Positions 8,091 to 16,303 of a stretch of 64,000 bases of DNA are shown one piece after another. Origin of the DNA: CALNBC01 sp040768925 (lineage in GTDB: Bacteria; Bacillota; Clostridia; Christensenellales; CALWSW01). Numbering within the stretch: the first letter of the stretch is position 1; every line of letters starts with the position of its first letter. A program made the position numbers and the translations under genes. The notes under the pieces were generated by a model, which saw nothing but the letters and a program-made list of their open reading frames with translations, was not told where the DNA came from and did not search any database. The stretch is from contig JAXGLZ010000003.1 of assembly GCA_040768925.1 (NCBI GenBank), forward strand, positions 310,001 to 374,000, read 5' to 3'.

Positions 8091-8648
8091 TGTGGATAAT
8101 CCCCCTGGAAAAAATAAAATGGTTTGTTGCTAATGAATCGGCTGACCTGGTCTTTGACCCCACACTCGCCGACTGCAAGGTTCGCTACCGGGGGACCACC
8201 CTTCCACTACTGCTTGTCTCAAGGGAATATGCCGTTTTAGTGACCGCTGATCTACGCAAGAAGTGCAAATAGACTGAAGTACACGGGAGACGGATATCAC
8301 CTGGTCGGACTTACTCCTAAGCCGCACCATGATCACCGGAAGAAATATATCCCGGCTTACGTGGGTCGTTTCGCCTGCGACTGGCATCGACTCACAACCA
8401 CAGACCCCATCCAGAGCAACATATACAGTTTACAGCCAATCCTACAAAAAAGCAACCAGTTTTTTGCAGGGAATATTAGCTTTTTTGCAAGTTATTTTGC
8501 ATATTAACCAAATTAACGCGATTAAATTGTATCGAGCTGCTATCTCAATGGCAATTCGTAACGCTTTAAGAAAAAAAGAGTCGGATTTTGCGCCTCGAAG
8601 CTTCCGTTTGGGAAGGATTTATTGTCTCCGCCGGTTGCAGCGGACCGG
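8091..8648. other. Intergenic stretch with no intact gene; possible decayed coding sequence
   Basis: 558 bases noticeably richer in A and T than the flanks, most of all at 8440-8580. On the plus strand a reading of protein-like composition runs to a stop at 8270 (ending VLVTADLRKKCK) and continues one frame over at about 8273-8500 (RLKYTGDGYHLVGL, then KKYIPAYVGRFACDWHRL). I recognise no family in either piece. The tract TTTTTTGCA recurs at about 8461 and 8484. No promoter-plus-gene structure or known RNA is apparent. Confidence 0.3.
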
Positions 8649-9410
8649 CTAGGGCAGAATCTCCCCCGCGGGGCAGGGCGTCAGCCCGCGCGCGACGAGG
8701 CCGTCGATGATCTCGGGCAGCGCCGCCACCGTGTCCCTGGTCGGGTGCATCAGTATGATATCACCGGCCTTGGGATCGCGGAATACCCTTTTTAATATCG
8801 CATCCTTTCCGTCCCGCCGCCAGTCGATGGTGTCGATGCTCCAAAGAATCACGGTCTGGCCGGCTTCTTTTGCCGCGTTTACGCTTTCTTCGTCGCAGTC
8901 GCCCGAGGGCGGGGAAAAAATCGTCGGGGTGATGCCTGTGGTCTCCTTGATCAGCTCCGCGGTCCGCGTGATTTCCTGCTTGACCCTTTCTGCCGAAAGC
9001 CCGCTGTGATTGACGTGGTAATAACCGTGGTTGCCCAGCTCATGACCGGCTTGGGCGATCGTCTTCAGCTCCGCCCTGCGGGTTTCCGCCCATTCGCCCA
9101 GGATCACAAAGGTGATCGTCACGTTCTTTTCCTTTAGGATCTCCAGCATTTCCGGAAGAAATTCCTCGCCCCAGGCGACGTTGCAGGTGATCGCGATCTT
9201 TCCTTCCGAACTGTCGCCGGTTCTGTATGGCCCGTCCTGCAGGCTGGCAAAAGCCTGCTCGGCCATTACGCCCTTGAGCAGGAGCGCGCCAAAAACCAGA
9301 ACGGCCGCAAGAGCCAGAACGGAAAGCCGCAAAACGCCCATTCGTTCGCCCAGCTTGATTCCCGCGTTCTTTGCCCTTTTGCCAATTTTTTTGATTCTTC
9401 CAAAGGCCAT
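8649..9410 (-). CDS. Polysaccharide deacetylase-family protein (NodB fold) with altered catalytic motifs
   Basis: 253 residues: a basic N-terminus, a membrane anchor (about residues 27-48), then a NodB domain. The family's TFDD motif reads ITCNVAWGEE, so the usual catalytic and metal aspartate is Asn; the metal histidines are kept (NHGYYH), the RxPxG motif reads FSPPSG (Arg lost), and WSIDTIDW and ILMHP follow. PdaB-like sporulation deacetylases have a related DISWG form of motif 1, so this may be a divergent sporulation member or an enzyme without activity. I prefer ATG at 9410, nine bases after GGAG, to the GTG two codons earlier. It lies directly downstream of an XRE regulator gene and its terminator. 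Confidence 0.8.
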   Translation of the reverse strand: MAFGRIKKIGKRAKNAGIKLGERMGVLRLSVLALAAVLVFGALLLKGVMAEQAFASLQDGPYRTGDSSEGKIAITCNVAWGEEFLPEMLEILKEKNVTITFVILGEWAETRRAELKTIAQAGHELGNHGYYHVNHSGLSAERVKQEITRTAELIKETTGITPTIFSPPSGDCDEESVNAAKEAGQTVILWSIDTIDWRRDGKDAILKRVFRDPKAGDIILMHPTRDTVAALPEIIDGLVARGLTPCPAGEILP

Positions 9411-9488
9411 ATTCACACTCTCCCCCCTTCTTTGTGCATTGGTATGCTTGGATGCATGGACGTATTACCTGTTTTGTCCCCCAAAAGC

Positions 9489-9513
9489 AAAAAGCCCGCC
9501 CGTTTGGGCGGGC
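9489..9513 (-). terminator. Terminator of the XRE regulator gene
   Basis: Perfect 8-bp GC stem GCCCGCCC/GGGCGGGC with a four-base loop, followed by TTTTTGCTTTT on the minus strand. Confidence 0.85.
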
Positions 9514-9527
9514 GGGGGGGTGAAGCG

Positions 9528-9866
9528 TTATTTCAGATTGTATTTCGCCTTGATGAATTCCCGGGCGAATTCGAGCTCTTTCGTCGCTTCCTCCGGCCAT
9601 TCGGTTTCGCCGGAAGCGGCGCTGGCCGTTGCCCTGCGGATCAGTTCGTCCGGCGCCACGCCCAAAACATCGGTAAGGGCGAACAGCTTGTTCACCGATA
9701 CCCCGGATTCGGCTTTTTCGATTCGCGCAAGCGTTTTTGCGGAGATGTTGACCAGCCTGGCCAGCTCGTCTATCGTATAGCCAGACTGCTTCCTCAGCAC
9801 CCGGAGGGCGTTGCCAAGTTTCTTCACAGAAGCGTGGATGGCGGTCTTGCTTTCATCCTTCATCAT
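9528..9866 (-). CDS. XRE-family helix-turn-helix regulator
   Basis: 112 residues. The HTH covers about 16-72 (LGNALRVLRKQSGYTIDELARL, then NISAKTLARIEKAESG as recognition helix), with a C-terminal acidic tail of unknown function. It has a consensus promoter and its own terminator, hence is monocistronic. The ATG follows AAAGGATTTCGCC. Its target is unknown; the adjacent deacetylase or the divergent cimA operon promoter are possible. Confidence 0.85.
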   Translation of the reverse strand: MMKDESKTAIHASVKKLGNALRVLRKQSGYTIDELARLVNISAKTLARIEKAESGVSVNKLFALTDVLGVAPDELIRRATASAASGETEWPEEATKELEFAREFIKAKYNLK

Positions 9867-9903
9867 GGCGAAATCCTTTCATAAATATATTCAGCATGAG
9901 CGA

Positions 9904-9932
9904 ATTATATCAGAGTACCCATATTTTGTCCA
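9904..9932 (-). promoter_or_regulatory. Promoter of the XRE regulator gene
   Basis: Minus strand TGGACA, 17 bases, TATAAT (9909-9904). Confidence 0.75.
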
Positions 9933-10088
9933 TCAAAATGTGGTTTTGTCGTTCAAAAAGCACTATTTTTTCCTGTTTTGAAACTTATTGTGACTGCCCG
10001 GGCCCGCTGCTCCAACCCATATGTACAAAAATATGCCCTTGATACCGGAACCGCCCGGCCGCGCCTTTGAAGGGAAAGGTCCCTCCGC

Positions 10089-10117
10089 TTTACAAAACCC
10101 CCCCGGCACACTATAAT
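10089..10117 (+). promoter_or_regulatory. Promoter of the cimA operon
   Basis: TTTACA (10089-10094), 17 bases, TATAAT (10112-10117), about 40 bases before the cimA start codon. No attenuator or T-box fits in the short leader. Confidence 0.8.
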
Positions 10118-10157
10118 CTTTTTATCCTATTATTTTATTGCGCTTTGGAGGCCGGCC

Positions 10158-11729
10158 TTGCACATCACCGTTTATGACGCCACGCTGCGCGAGGGCGCCC
10201 AGGGCCCGGGTTCTTCCTTTTCCCTGGATGACCGGCTGCGCACGGTCGAGCTGCTGGACGCTTTGGGCGTCGAGTATATCGAAGCCGGGCAGCCCACCGC
10301 GGGCCGGGCAGACGCCGAATCCTTCCGCCTGCTCGCAAAAGATCCGCCGAAAAACAGCAGGCTTGCCGCCTTTGGTTCCACGAGAAGGCCGGGAATACCC
10401 GCCGATAAGGACGACGGCCTGAAGGCTCTGCTCCTGGCGAACACCCCTTCCGTGACCCTGTTCGGCAAGTGCTGGGATTTTCATGTGGATCAGGTCCTGC
10501 GGGTTTCTTTGGACGAAAACCTGGCCATGATCGAGGACAGCGTCCGCTTTTTGAAGGAAGCCGGGCGGGAAGTGATCTTCGACGCCGAGCATTTTTTTGA
10601 CGGCTGCCGCAACAACGAGGATTATGCCTTTGCCGCCCTTTTGGCCGCAAAGAACGGCGGGGCGGACTGGATCTGCCTTTGCGACACCAACGGCGGAACC
10701 CTGCCGGGGGATATCGCCCGCTTTACCGAAAAAGCGGTCGCCGAACTCGGCGTGCCCGTCGGCATCCACTGCCACAACGATTCCGGCCTTGCCGTGGCAA
10801 ACAGCATGGCGGCGGTCTCCGCGGGGGCGACGATGGTCCAGGTCACGCTGAACGGCTGGGGGGAACGCTGCGGGAACGCGGATTTCTTCACCCTGATCCC
10901 GAACCTTCAGCTGAAGATGGGCTACGACTGCATCTGCCCGGAGGCGATGCCCTCGCTCTGCTCCTTTTCGCGGGATATTTACGAGATGTTGAACCGCCCG
11001 CCGGATAAGCGCGCCCCCTATGTGGGGCAAAACGCTTTTTCCCACAAGGCGGGCATGCATATTGATGCCGTGGAGAAAAATCCTCTGACCTTTGAGCACG
11101 TTCCCCCCGAATCCGTGGGCGCCACACGGCACATCCTGCTCAGCCGCATGTCCGGCCGGAGCGCCGTTTTGAACAAAGTGAAGGAGATCGACCCCTCCTC
11201 CACCAAGGATTCCCCTGCGGTCAAAGAGATCACCGGGCTATTGAAGGAGATGGAGAGCGACGGTTACCAGTTCGAAGGGGCGGAAGCCTCGTTTGAGCTG
11301 ATGGTGCGCAGGAAGCTCGGCCTGTTCAAACCGTTTTTCCACCTTGAGGAGTACAAGGTCGTGGGGACCTCCCCTTCCGCGGAAGGGCATACCTGCACCG
11401 CCATGGTGCGGCTGAGTGTCAACGGCGAGCAGGAAATCAACGCGGCGGACGGTTACGGCCCGGTCAACGCCCTGGACATCGCCGCCAGAAAAGCCCTGGA
11501 ACGGTTTTATCCCGAACTCAAACAGATGCGGCTTTCGGACTTTAAGGTGCGCGTGCTCAGCTCAAAAAGCACCGCTTCGAAAGTCCGCGTGCTGATCGAA
11601 TCGACGGACGGGGTGAATGCCTGGACCACGGTGGGCGTGGATTACGACATTATGCAGGCCAGCAGCATCGCGCTGTTTGACTCGCTGGAATACATGCTGA
11701 TGAAGGCCGACGCTTTTAAGGAGGTTTGA
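10158..11729 (+). CDS. cimA: (R)-citramalate synthase
   Basis: 523 residues of the HMGL/LeuA family. It condenses pyruvate with acetyl-CoA to citramalate, the threonine-independent route to 2-oxobutyrate and isoleucine. Seen: a catalytic barrel starting ITVYDATLREGAQGPG (canonical DTTLRDG), the metal-binding GIHCHNDSGLAVANS (HxH, about residue 210), NGWGERCGNAD, and a C-terminal LeuA-type regulatory domain (about 390-520). The start is TTG six bases after GGAGG. It leads a plus-strand run with no leuCDB genes, which are needed for the following steps and must be elsewhere. Isopropylmalate and homocitrate synthases are alternatives, but length and N-terminus fit CimA best. Confidence 0.88.
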   Translation: MHITVYDATLREGAQGPGSSFSLDDRLRTVELLDALGVEYIEAGQPTAGRADAESFRLLAKDPPKNSRLAAFGSTRRPGIPADKDDGLKALLLANTPSVTLFGKCWDFHVDQVLRVSLDENLAMIEDSVRFLKEAGREVIFDAEHFFDGCRNNEDYAFAALLAAKNGGADWICLCDTNGGTLPGDIARFTEKAVAELGVPVGIHCHNDSGLAVANSMAAVSAGATMVQVTLNGWGERCGNADFFTLIPNLQLKMGYDCICPEAMPSLCSFSRDIYEMLNRPPDKRAPYVGQNAFSHKAGMHIDAVEKNPLTFEHVPPESVGATRHILLSRMSGRSAVLNKVKEIDPSSTKDSPAVKEITGLLKEMESDGYQFEGAEASFELMVRRKLGLFKPFFHLEEYKVVGTSPSAEGHTCTAMVRLSVNGEQEINAADGYGPVNALDIAARKALERFYPELKQMRLSDFKVRVLSSKSTASKVRVLIESTDGVNAWTTVGVDYDIMQASSIALFDSLEYMLMKADAFKEV

Positions 11730-12290
11730 ATGATGATCGAAACCGAAAAGCTTACATCACAGGCAAAAGCCGCGCTTTTTGCCCTGCTTGAAGTCGCGAA
11801 CCTGAAAGCGGGGCAGATCGTCGTCCTCGGGTGCAGCACCAGCGAGGTGCGCGGCAGCAGGATCGGCTCCGATTCGTCCGAGGACATCGCCGCCGCGATC
11901 ATGGCGGGTATCCTTCCGACGATTAAAGAAAACGGCCTGTTCCTGGCCGTTCAGTGCTGCGAGCACCTGAACCGTTCCCTGGTCGTGGAGCGAAAATGCG
12001 CGGAAAAATACGCGCTGGACGAAGTCAACGTCCGCCCGTCCCTGCACGCCGGCGGGGCGATGGCGACGACCGCCGCAAGAGTGTTCGATGATTTCTGCAT
12101 GGCGGAGAAGATTTCCGCCCACGCCGGGATCGACATCGGGGACACCCTGATCGGCATGCACCTTCGCCCTGTCGCCGTGCCCGTCCGCTTTCAGGGCGGC
12201 GTGATCGGCCAGGCGAACGTCGTCATGGCCCGCACAAGGCCGAAATACATCGGCGGCCCCCGGGCGCAGTACGACACCGACGCGAGGTGA
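11730..12290 (+). CDS. TIGR01440/DUF436 (YwlG-like) protein
   Basis: 186 residues, adjoining the cimA stop (TGA then ATG) with AAGGAGG inside the end of cimA, so translationally coupled. Conserved family segments are present: LGCSTSEVRGSRIGS near the N-terminus, AVQCCEHLNRSLVVE in the middle and GDTLIGMHLRPVAVPVR near the end. The family (B. subtilis YwlG type) has no established function; the cysteine-rich, serine/threonine-rich loops suggest a small-molecule-binding fold, which is inference only. Confidence 0.88.
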   Translation: MMIETEKLTSQAKAALFALLEVANLKAGQIVVLGCSTSEVRGSRIGSDSSEDIAAAIMAGILPTIKENGLFLAVQCCEHLNRSLVVERKCAEKYALDEVNVRPSLHAGGAMATTAARVFDDFCMAEKISAHAGIDIGDTLIGMHLRPVAVPVRFQGGVIGQANVVMARTRPKYIGGPRAQYDTDAR

Positions 12291-12292
12291 GC

Positions 12293-12997
12293 ATGAAAGC
12301 GGTTTACCTTTACCACAGCGGCTTCGCCATTTTCGGCGAAAGCGCGAACCTTCTGATCGACTATTACGCCCATCCGGACTGCCCGGCGCTTCCGAAGGAG
12401 CTTTTTGGCGAAAAGCCGCTCTACGTCCTTTGCAGCCACGGGCACCACGACCATTTTTCGAAGGAAATCCTGGATTTTCCCGAAAAATACGGGGCGCACC
12501 TGGTCCTGGAAGAAAAAGTGGGCGAGCAGGCCGATCGCGCAGGCGCTGCGGCAGCAATCCTGGGCCCCGGCGGCCATTTTGACGACGGGGTGATCAAGAT
12601 CGACGCTTACGGCTCGACGGACGAGGGCATTTCCTTTTACATCGAGCTGGACGGCAAGCGGCTCTTCCACGCCGGCGATCTGAACAACTGGCACTGGCAG
12701 GAGGAATCCACAAAGGAGGAAATCGAGGAAGCGCGGGAGCTGTTCTTTGCGGTTTTGAACGCCATCGCGAAGGAACACCCCGAGATGGACGTTGTTTTCT
12801 TCCCCGTTGACCCCAGGATGGTCACGGATATCGGCCGGGGCGCCAGGGAATTCTTGATTGCGGTTTCCTGCAAAGCCTTTGTTCCCATGCATTTTTGGGG
12901 GGATTTCGAGGCCGCCAACGCCTTTGAACAGGAGGCGGTTTCCCGCGGGGCGCGGTTTGTTCCGCTGCACCATAACGGGGAAACCTTTGAACTTTAA
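12293..12997 (+). CDS. MBL-fold metal-dependent hydrolase
   Basis: 234 residues. The metallo-beta-lactamase signature is SHGHHDHFSKE (HxHxDH, about residue 44), followed by FHAGDLNNWHW (metal Asp/His) and MHFWGD near the C-terminus. It resembles the UlaG/YycJ-like branch with unknown substrate. The start overlaps the preceding stop region: I prefer ATG at 12293, five bases after GAGG, to GTG at 12287. It appears to be in one operon with the genes on both sides. Confidence 0.85.
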   Translation: MKAVYLYHSGFAIFGESANLLIDYYAHPDCPALPKELFGEKPLYVLCSHGHHDHFSKEILDFPEKYGAHLVLEEKVGEQADRAGAAAAILGPGGHFDDGVIKIDAYGSTDEGISFYIELDGKRLFHAGDLNNWHWQEESTKEEIEEARELFFAVLNAIAKEHPEMDVVFFPVDPRMVTDIGRGAREFLIAVSCKAFVPMHFWGDFEAANAFEQEAVSRGARFVPLHHNGETFEL

Positions 12998-13020
12998 CCG
13001 AACTTTAAGGAGGCGCGACC

Positions 13021-13392
13021 ATGCAGTTTCGAATGGTACACAACAACATCAACGTGCTCGACCTTGAAAAATCCATCGCCTTCTACAGGGAAGCGCTGGG
13101 ACTTGAAGTCGTCAGGAACAAAACCGCGGCGGACGGTTCCTTCCGCATCGCTTTCCTGGGCGACGGCGTCAGCGGCCACTATCTGGAGCTTACCTGGCTG
13201 AAAGAAAAGACCGAGCCCTATGACCTTGGCGACAACGAGTCCCACCTTGCCTTTACTGTGGACGATTACGACGCCGCCCACAAAAAGCACCGGGAAATGG
13301 GCTGCATCTGCTATGAAAATACCAAGATGGGATTGTATTTCATCCACGATCCGGACGATTACTGGACCGAGATACTGCCCGCCAACAGATGA
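13021..13392 (+). CDS. VOC-family protein, glyoxalase I-like
   Basis: 123 residues with the vicinal-oxygen-chelate layout of two beta-alpha-beta-beta-beta units. Metal ligands of glyoxalase I are visible in order: His8 (MVHNNINV), Glu in HYLELTWL (about residue 59), His in ESHLAFTVDDY (about 76), and Glu in DYWTEILPAN at the end. This is the arrangement of lactoylglutathione lyase, so methylglyoxal detoxification is the likely role, although the thiol cofactor in Clostridia is unclear. GGAGG lies before the ATG. Confidence 0.85.
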   Translation: MQFRMVHNNINVLDLEKSIAFYREALGLEVVRNKTAADGSFRIAFLGDGVSGHYLELTWLKEKTEPYDLGDNESHLAFTVDDYDAAHKKHREMGCICYENTKMGLYFIHDPDDYWTEILPANR

Positions 13393-13428
13393 ATCGGCAA
13401 TTAATTTAAGGAGCTAAAAACCCGAATA

Positions 13429-14898
13429 ATGTCCATTGTCTCCTTCGACGACTGGAAAAAGAAAAAACAGCGGGGTTCCGCCTACAACGCCCGGGGGGGC
13501 CTCAGAGACGACGTGGCCGCCCGGGAGGAAGAGGGCTACGATCTTTGCGTATTTCTTTCGGAAGAGCGCAACGCCCCGGACGCGGACCCGGCGAGGATCG
13601 ACGAACTTTTGCAGCAGCTGAAAGCCCTGACCGCGGCTTTGCCCCGGGAGCACGCCTACCATTACTTCATGGCCTTTTTGGCTTACTGGGAGGGCGGCGA
13701 GCAGGAATTCTTCAGCCAGTTCGACCAGTATCTTGAAAGCGAAAAGCGCCTTTACGGCGAGCTTGCGGACTGCGACTGGTGGATCGACAGCTTCGTCTGG
13801 GTCTTTACGCCGGCTTTTCCCGGCATGTATGGCCGCGTTTCCGAGCTTTTCTTCAAATACTGGCCCCTTTGCGCCATGGGATGGGTCTTCGAGGCTTTGG
13901 AGCTTTCCGAATCCACGGAAGAAAACCTGGAGCAGGAGCTGGATCTTCTGATGCTGGCCCTTTCGGCGGACCCGAAGTGTTACCTCGCGCATTATTTGAT
14001 CGCGACGATTTATTACGACCTTCGGCTCTGGCGCTCCGCCCTGCCCTATTTCGAAAAGGCGGCGGAAAGCACCATGTATTCCCAGGACCCCGCCTTTTAT
14101 TTCGATTACGCCTGGGCGGCGGACAAGGCCGGGAAATACGAGCTTGCCCTCAGCCTGTACAATTCCTGCCTGCTCTTGGACGACGCGTACCCCTGCGCCG
14201 TGAACAACCTCGGCTGCGTGTATCTTCGGATGGACAAGGCGGAGGAAGCCCTCTCCCAGTTCACCCGGGCGGTCAAGCTGAACCTCGACGGCATGCTGCC
14301 GTATCGGAACACCGTTTCCGCCCTGGAAAAGCTCGGCAGGTATGACGAGGCCATGCGCTTCATCAAAAAACACGTGGAAGACGGCAGGCTCAACGGCCGC
14401 TACGAACTGGAGCTTCCCCGGCTTTCCGCCCTCTCTTCCGGCGAGATCGTCTACCAGAACTACGCGTCCCTTGCCGAATCCGGGGGAAAGAAGACCGAAC
14501 CCGCCTTTGACAAGCACGTTATCGCGGACGAGCTGGAGCGCCGGGCCGAGCAGGAAGGAACGCTTTTTGGCAGGCCCTGTTCCGTCTATGAGGACGAAAA
14601 CGGCTACGGCCGGGAATACCACATTCCCGGCGCCGGGCGGATCGATTTGCTCCTCAAATCCGGCCGGGATTTCGTCGTCGTCGCCATCGCCCAAAAAGGC
14701 GGGGACGAGCGGGGCATGCTGCGCCTGATCCGGCAGATGAGCGTGGTCAAAAAAGCCCTTTGCAAGCGGTTTGAGCGGGTTTTCGGCGTGCTGGTCTGCG
14801 CGGGCCCTTCCCCCGCGCTCCTCGCCCTGAAGAAAGCCCTTCCCGCGGAGGATATCTCCGTCTTTGAGCTGGGCTTCACCCTCGACGAAATCGATTGA
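13429..14898 (+). CDS. Tetratricopeptide-repeat protein with C-terminal NucS-like (DUF91-type) domain
   Basis: 489 residues. The middle (about 165-330) consists of TPR-like helix pairs, for example AHYLIATIYYDLRLWRSALPYF, AFYFDYAWAADKAGKYELALSLY and AVNNLGCVYLRMDKAEEALSQF. The C-terminal 110 residues begin GAGRIDLLLKSGRDFVVVAI and continue with a helix (LRLIRQMSVVKKAL), resembling the restriction-like core of NucS (GRIDLL...VVIExK...QLLRY). The aspartate is kept, but the ExK position reads AIAQK, so nuclease activity is doubtful. The start codon is 15 bases after AAGGAG, unusually far. Fifth gene of the cimA run; role unknown. Confidence 0.7.
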   Translation: MSIVSFDDWKKKKQRGSAYNARGGLRDDVAAREEEGYDLCVFLSEERNAPDADPARIDELLQQLKALTAALPREHAYHYFMAFLAYWEGGEQEFFSQFDQYLESEKRLYGELADCDWWIDSFVWVFTPAFPGMYGRVSELFFKYWPLCAMGWVFEALELSESTEENLEQELDLLMLALSADPKCYLAHYLIATIYYDLRLWRSALPYFEKAAESTMYSQDPAFYFDYAWAADKAGKYELALSLYNSCLLLDDAYPCAVNNLGCVYLRMDKAEEALSQFTRAVKLNLDGMLPYRNTVSALEKLGRYDEAMRFIKKHVEDGRLNGRYELELPRLSALSSGEIVYQNYASLAESGGKKTEPAFDKHVIADELERRAEQEGTLFGRPCSVYEDENGYGREYHIPGAGRIDLLLKSGRDFVVVAIAQKGGDERGMLRLIRQMSVVKKALCKRFERVFGVLVCAGPSPALLALKKALPAEDISVFELGFTLDEID

Positions 14899-14930
14899 CC
14901 CATTTTATTTACGACTGAGGAGAAAACCAC

Positions 14931-16199
14931 ATGAAGCTTGACACGATCGCGGTCCAGGGCGGATACAAGCCAAAAAACGGCGAGCCGAGGGTCCTGCCCA
15001 TCTATCAAAGCACCACCTTCAAGTATGACACGGCGGAGCAGCTCGGCCGGCTGTTTGACCTTCAGGAAAACGGCTTCTTTTATTCCCGGCTGGCGAACCC
15101 CACCGTGGACTGCGTCGAGCAAAAGGTCGCCGCGCTCGAAGGCGGCGTCTCCTGCGTGCTGACCTCTTCCGGCCAGGCGGCTTCCATGCTCGCCGTGCTG
15201 AACATCTGCTCCTGTGGGGATCACATCGTTTCCGCGGCGACGATCTACGGCGGGACCTTTAACCTCTTTGCCGTCACGCTGCGCCGCTTCGGCATCGAGA
15301 CCACGTTTGTGGACGCCGAAGCCCCCCTTTCCGAGCTGGAACAGGCCTTCCGCCCGAATACGCGGCTGGTTTTCGGCGAAACGGTGGCAAACCCCGCGCT
15401 GAAGGTGCTGGACATTGAGAAGTTCGCCGCTCTTGCCCACGCCCACAGCGTTCCGCTGATTGTGGACAACACCTTCCCCACCCCCATCAACTGCCGGCCG
15501 TTTGAATGGGGCGCGGACATCGTCACCCATTCCACCACGAAATACATGGACGGCCACGCCCAGGTGGTGGGCGGCGCCATCGTCGATTCCGGCAATTTTG
15601 ACTGGGCGGCAGCCAAAAAATACCCCGAGCTGACCATGCCGGACGAATCCTATCACGGCGTCGTGTACACGGAAGCCTTCGGCAAAGCGGCCTACGCCAC
15701 CAAGATCCGCACCCAGCTGATCCGGGATATGGGCGTTGCCATGACGCCGAACACCGCGTATATCCTCAACCTCGGGTTGGAGACCCTGCCCCTTCGCATG
15801 GCGCGCCACTGCGAAAACGCCCAAAGGGTCGCGGAGTTTCTGTTTGCAAACGAGAAGGTCACCTGGGTCAATTACCCCGGACTGAAGGACAACGCCTATC
15901 ACGCCCTGGCGCAAAAGTACATGCCCAACGGCACCTGCGGCGTTATTTCCTTTGGCGTCAAGGGCGGCCGGGAAGCCGCGGCAAAATTCATGGAAGCGCT
16001 GAAGATCGCCCAAATCGTCATCCACGTCGCAGACGCGAGGACCTGCGTGCTGCACCCCGCCAGCACCACCCACCGCCAGCTTTCGGACGACGCGCTGGCC
16101 GAAGCCGGGGTGCTGCCCGACCTCATCCGCATTTCCGTGGGGATCGAAAACCCCGACGACATCATCGCGGATCTTGCCCAGGCCTTGGGGCAGGTGTGA
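14931..16199 (+). CDS. metY: O-acetylhomoserine sulfhydrylase (aminocarboxypropyltransferase)
   Basis: 422 residues of the PLP-dependent Cys/Met metabolism family. It makes homocysteine from O-acetylhomoserine and sulfide. Seen: IYQSTTFKYDT and FYSRLANPTVDCVEQ (PLP and substrate binding), LTSSGQAAS, VDNTFPTP (PLP aspartate), and THSTTKYMDGH containing the Schiff-base lysine (about residue 203). Length and the tail ISVGIENPDDII fit MetY rather than cystathionine gamma-synthase. The gene is 32 bases after the TPR gene and ends in a strong bidirectional terminator. Confidence 0.93.
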   Translation: MKLDTIAVQGGYKPKNGEPRVLPIYQSTTFKYDTAEQLGRLFDLQENGFFYSRLANPTVDCVEQKVAALEGGVSCVLTSSGQAASMLAVLNICSCGDHIVSAATIYGGTFNLFAVTLRRFGIETTFVDAEAPLSELEQAFRPNTRLVFGETVANPALKVLDIEKFAALAHAHSVPLIVDNTFPTPINCRPFEWGADIVTHSTTKYMDGHAQVVGGAIVDSGNFDWAAAKKYPELTMPDESYHGVVYTEAFGKAAYATKIRTQLIRDMGVAMTPNTAYILNLGLETLPLRMARHCENAQRVAEFLFANEKVTWVNYPGLKDNAYHALAQKYMPNGTCGVISFGVKGGREAAAKFMEALKIAQIVIHVADARTCVLHPASTTHRQLSDDALAEAGVLPDLIRISVGIENPDDIIADLAQALGQV

Positions 16200-16256
16200 C
16201 CGTCTCGCGCGGGCCGAACCCAGTCGCGGTTTTGCGCCGCCGCACCCGCGTCAAAA

Positions 16257-16292
16257 CAAACCGCCGCTTTCGTTCAGCGGCGGTTTGTCTTT
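16257..16292 (+). terminator. Bidirectional terminator between metY and the antiporter gene
   Basis: Twelve-base perfect arms CAAACCGCCGCT/AGCGGCGGTTTG with a seven-base loop; followed by TCTTT on plus and TTTG on minus. It serves convergent transcripts. Confidence 0.85.
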
Positions 16293-16303
16293 GGCTTGAT
16301 TGA

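Noticed and set aside
10158..16199. A complete leucine/isoleucine biosynthesis operon
   Set aside because: Only the citramalate synthase is present; no leuC, leuD, leuB or ilv genes follow.
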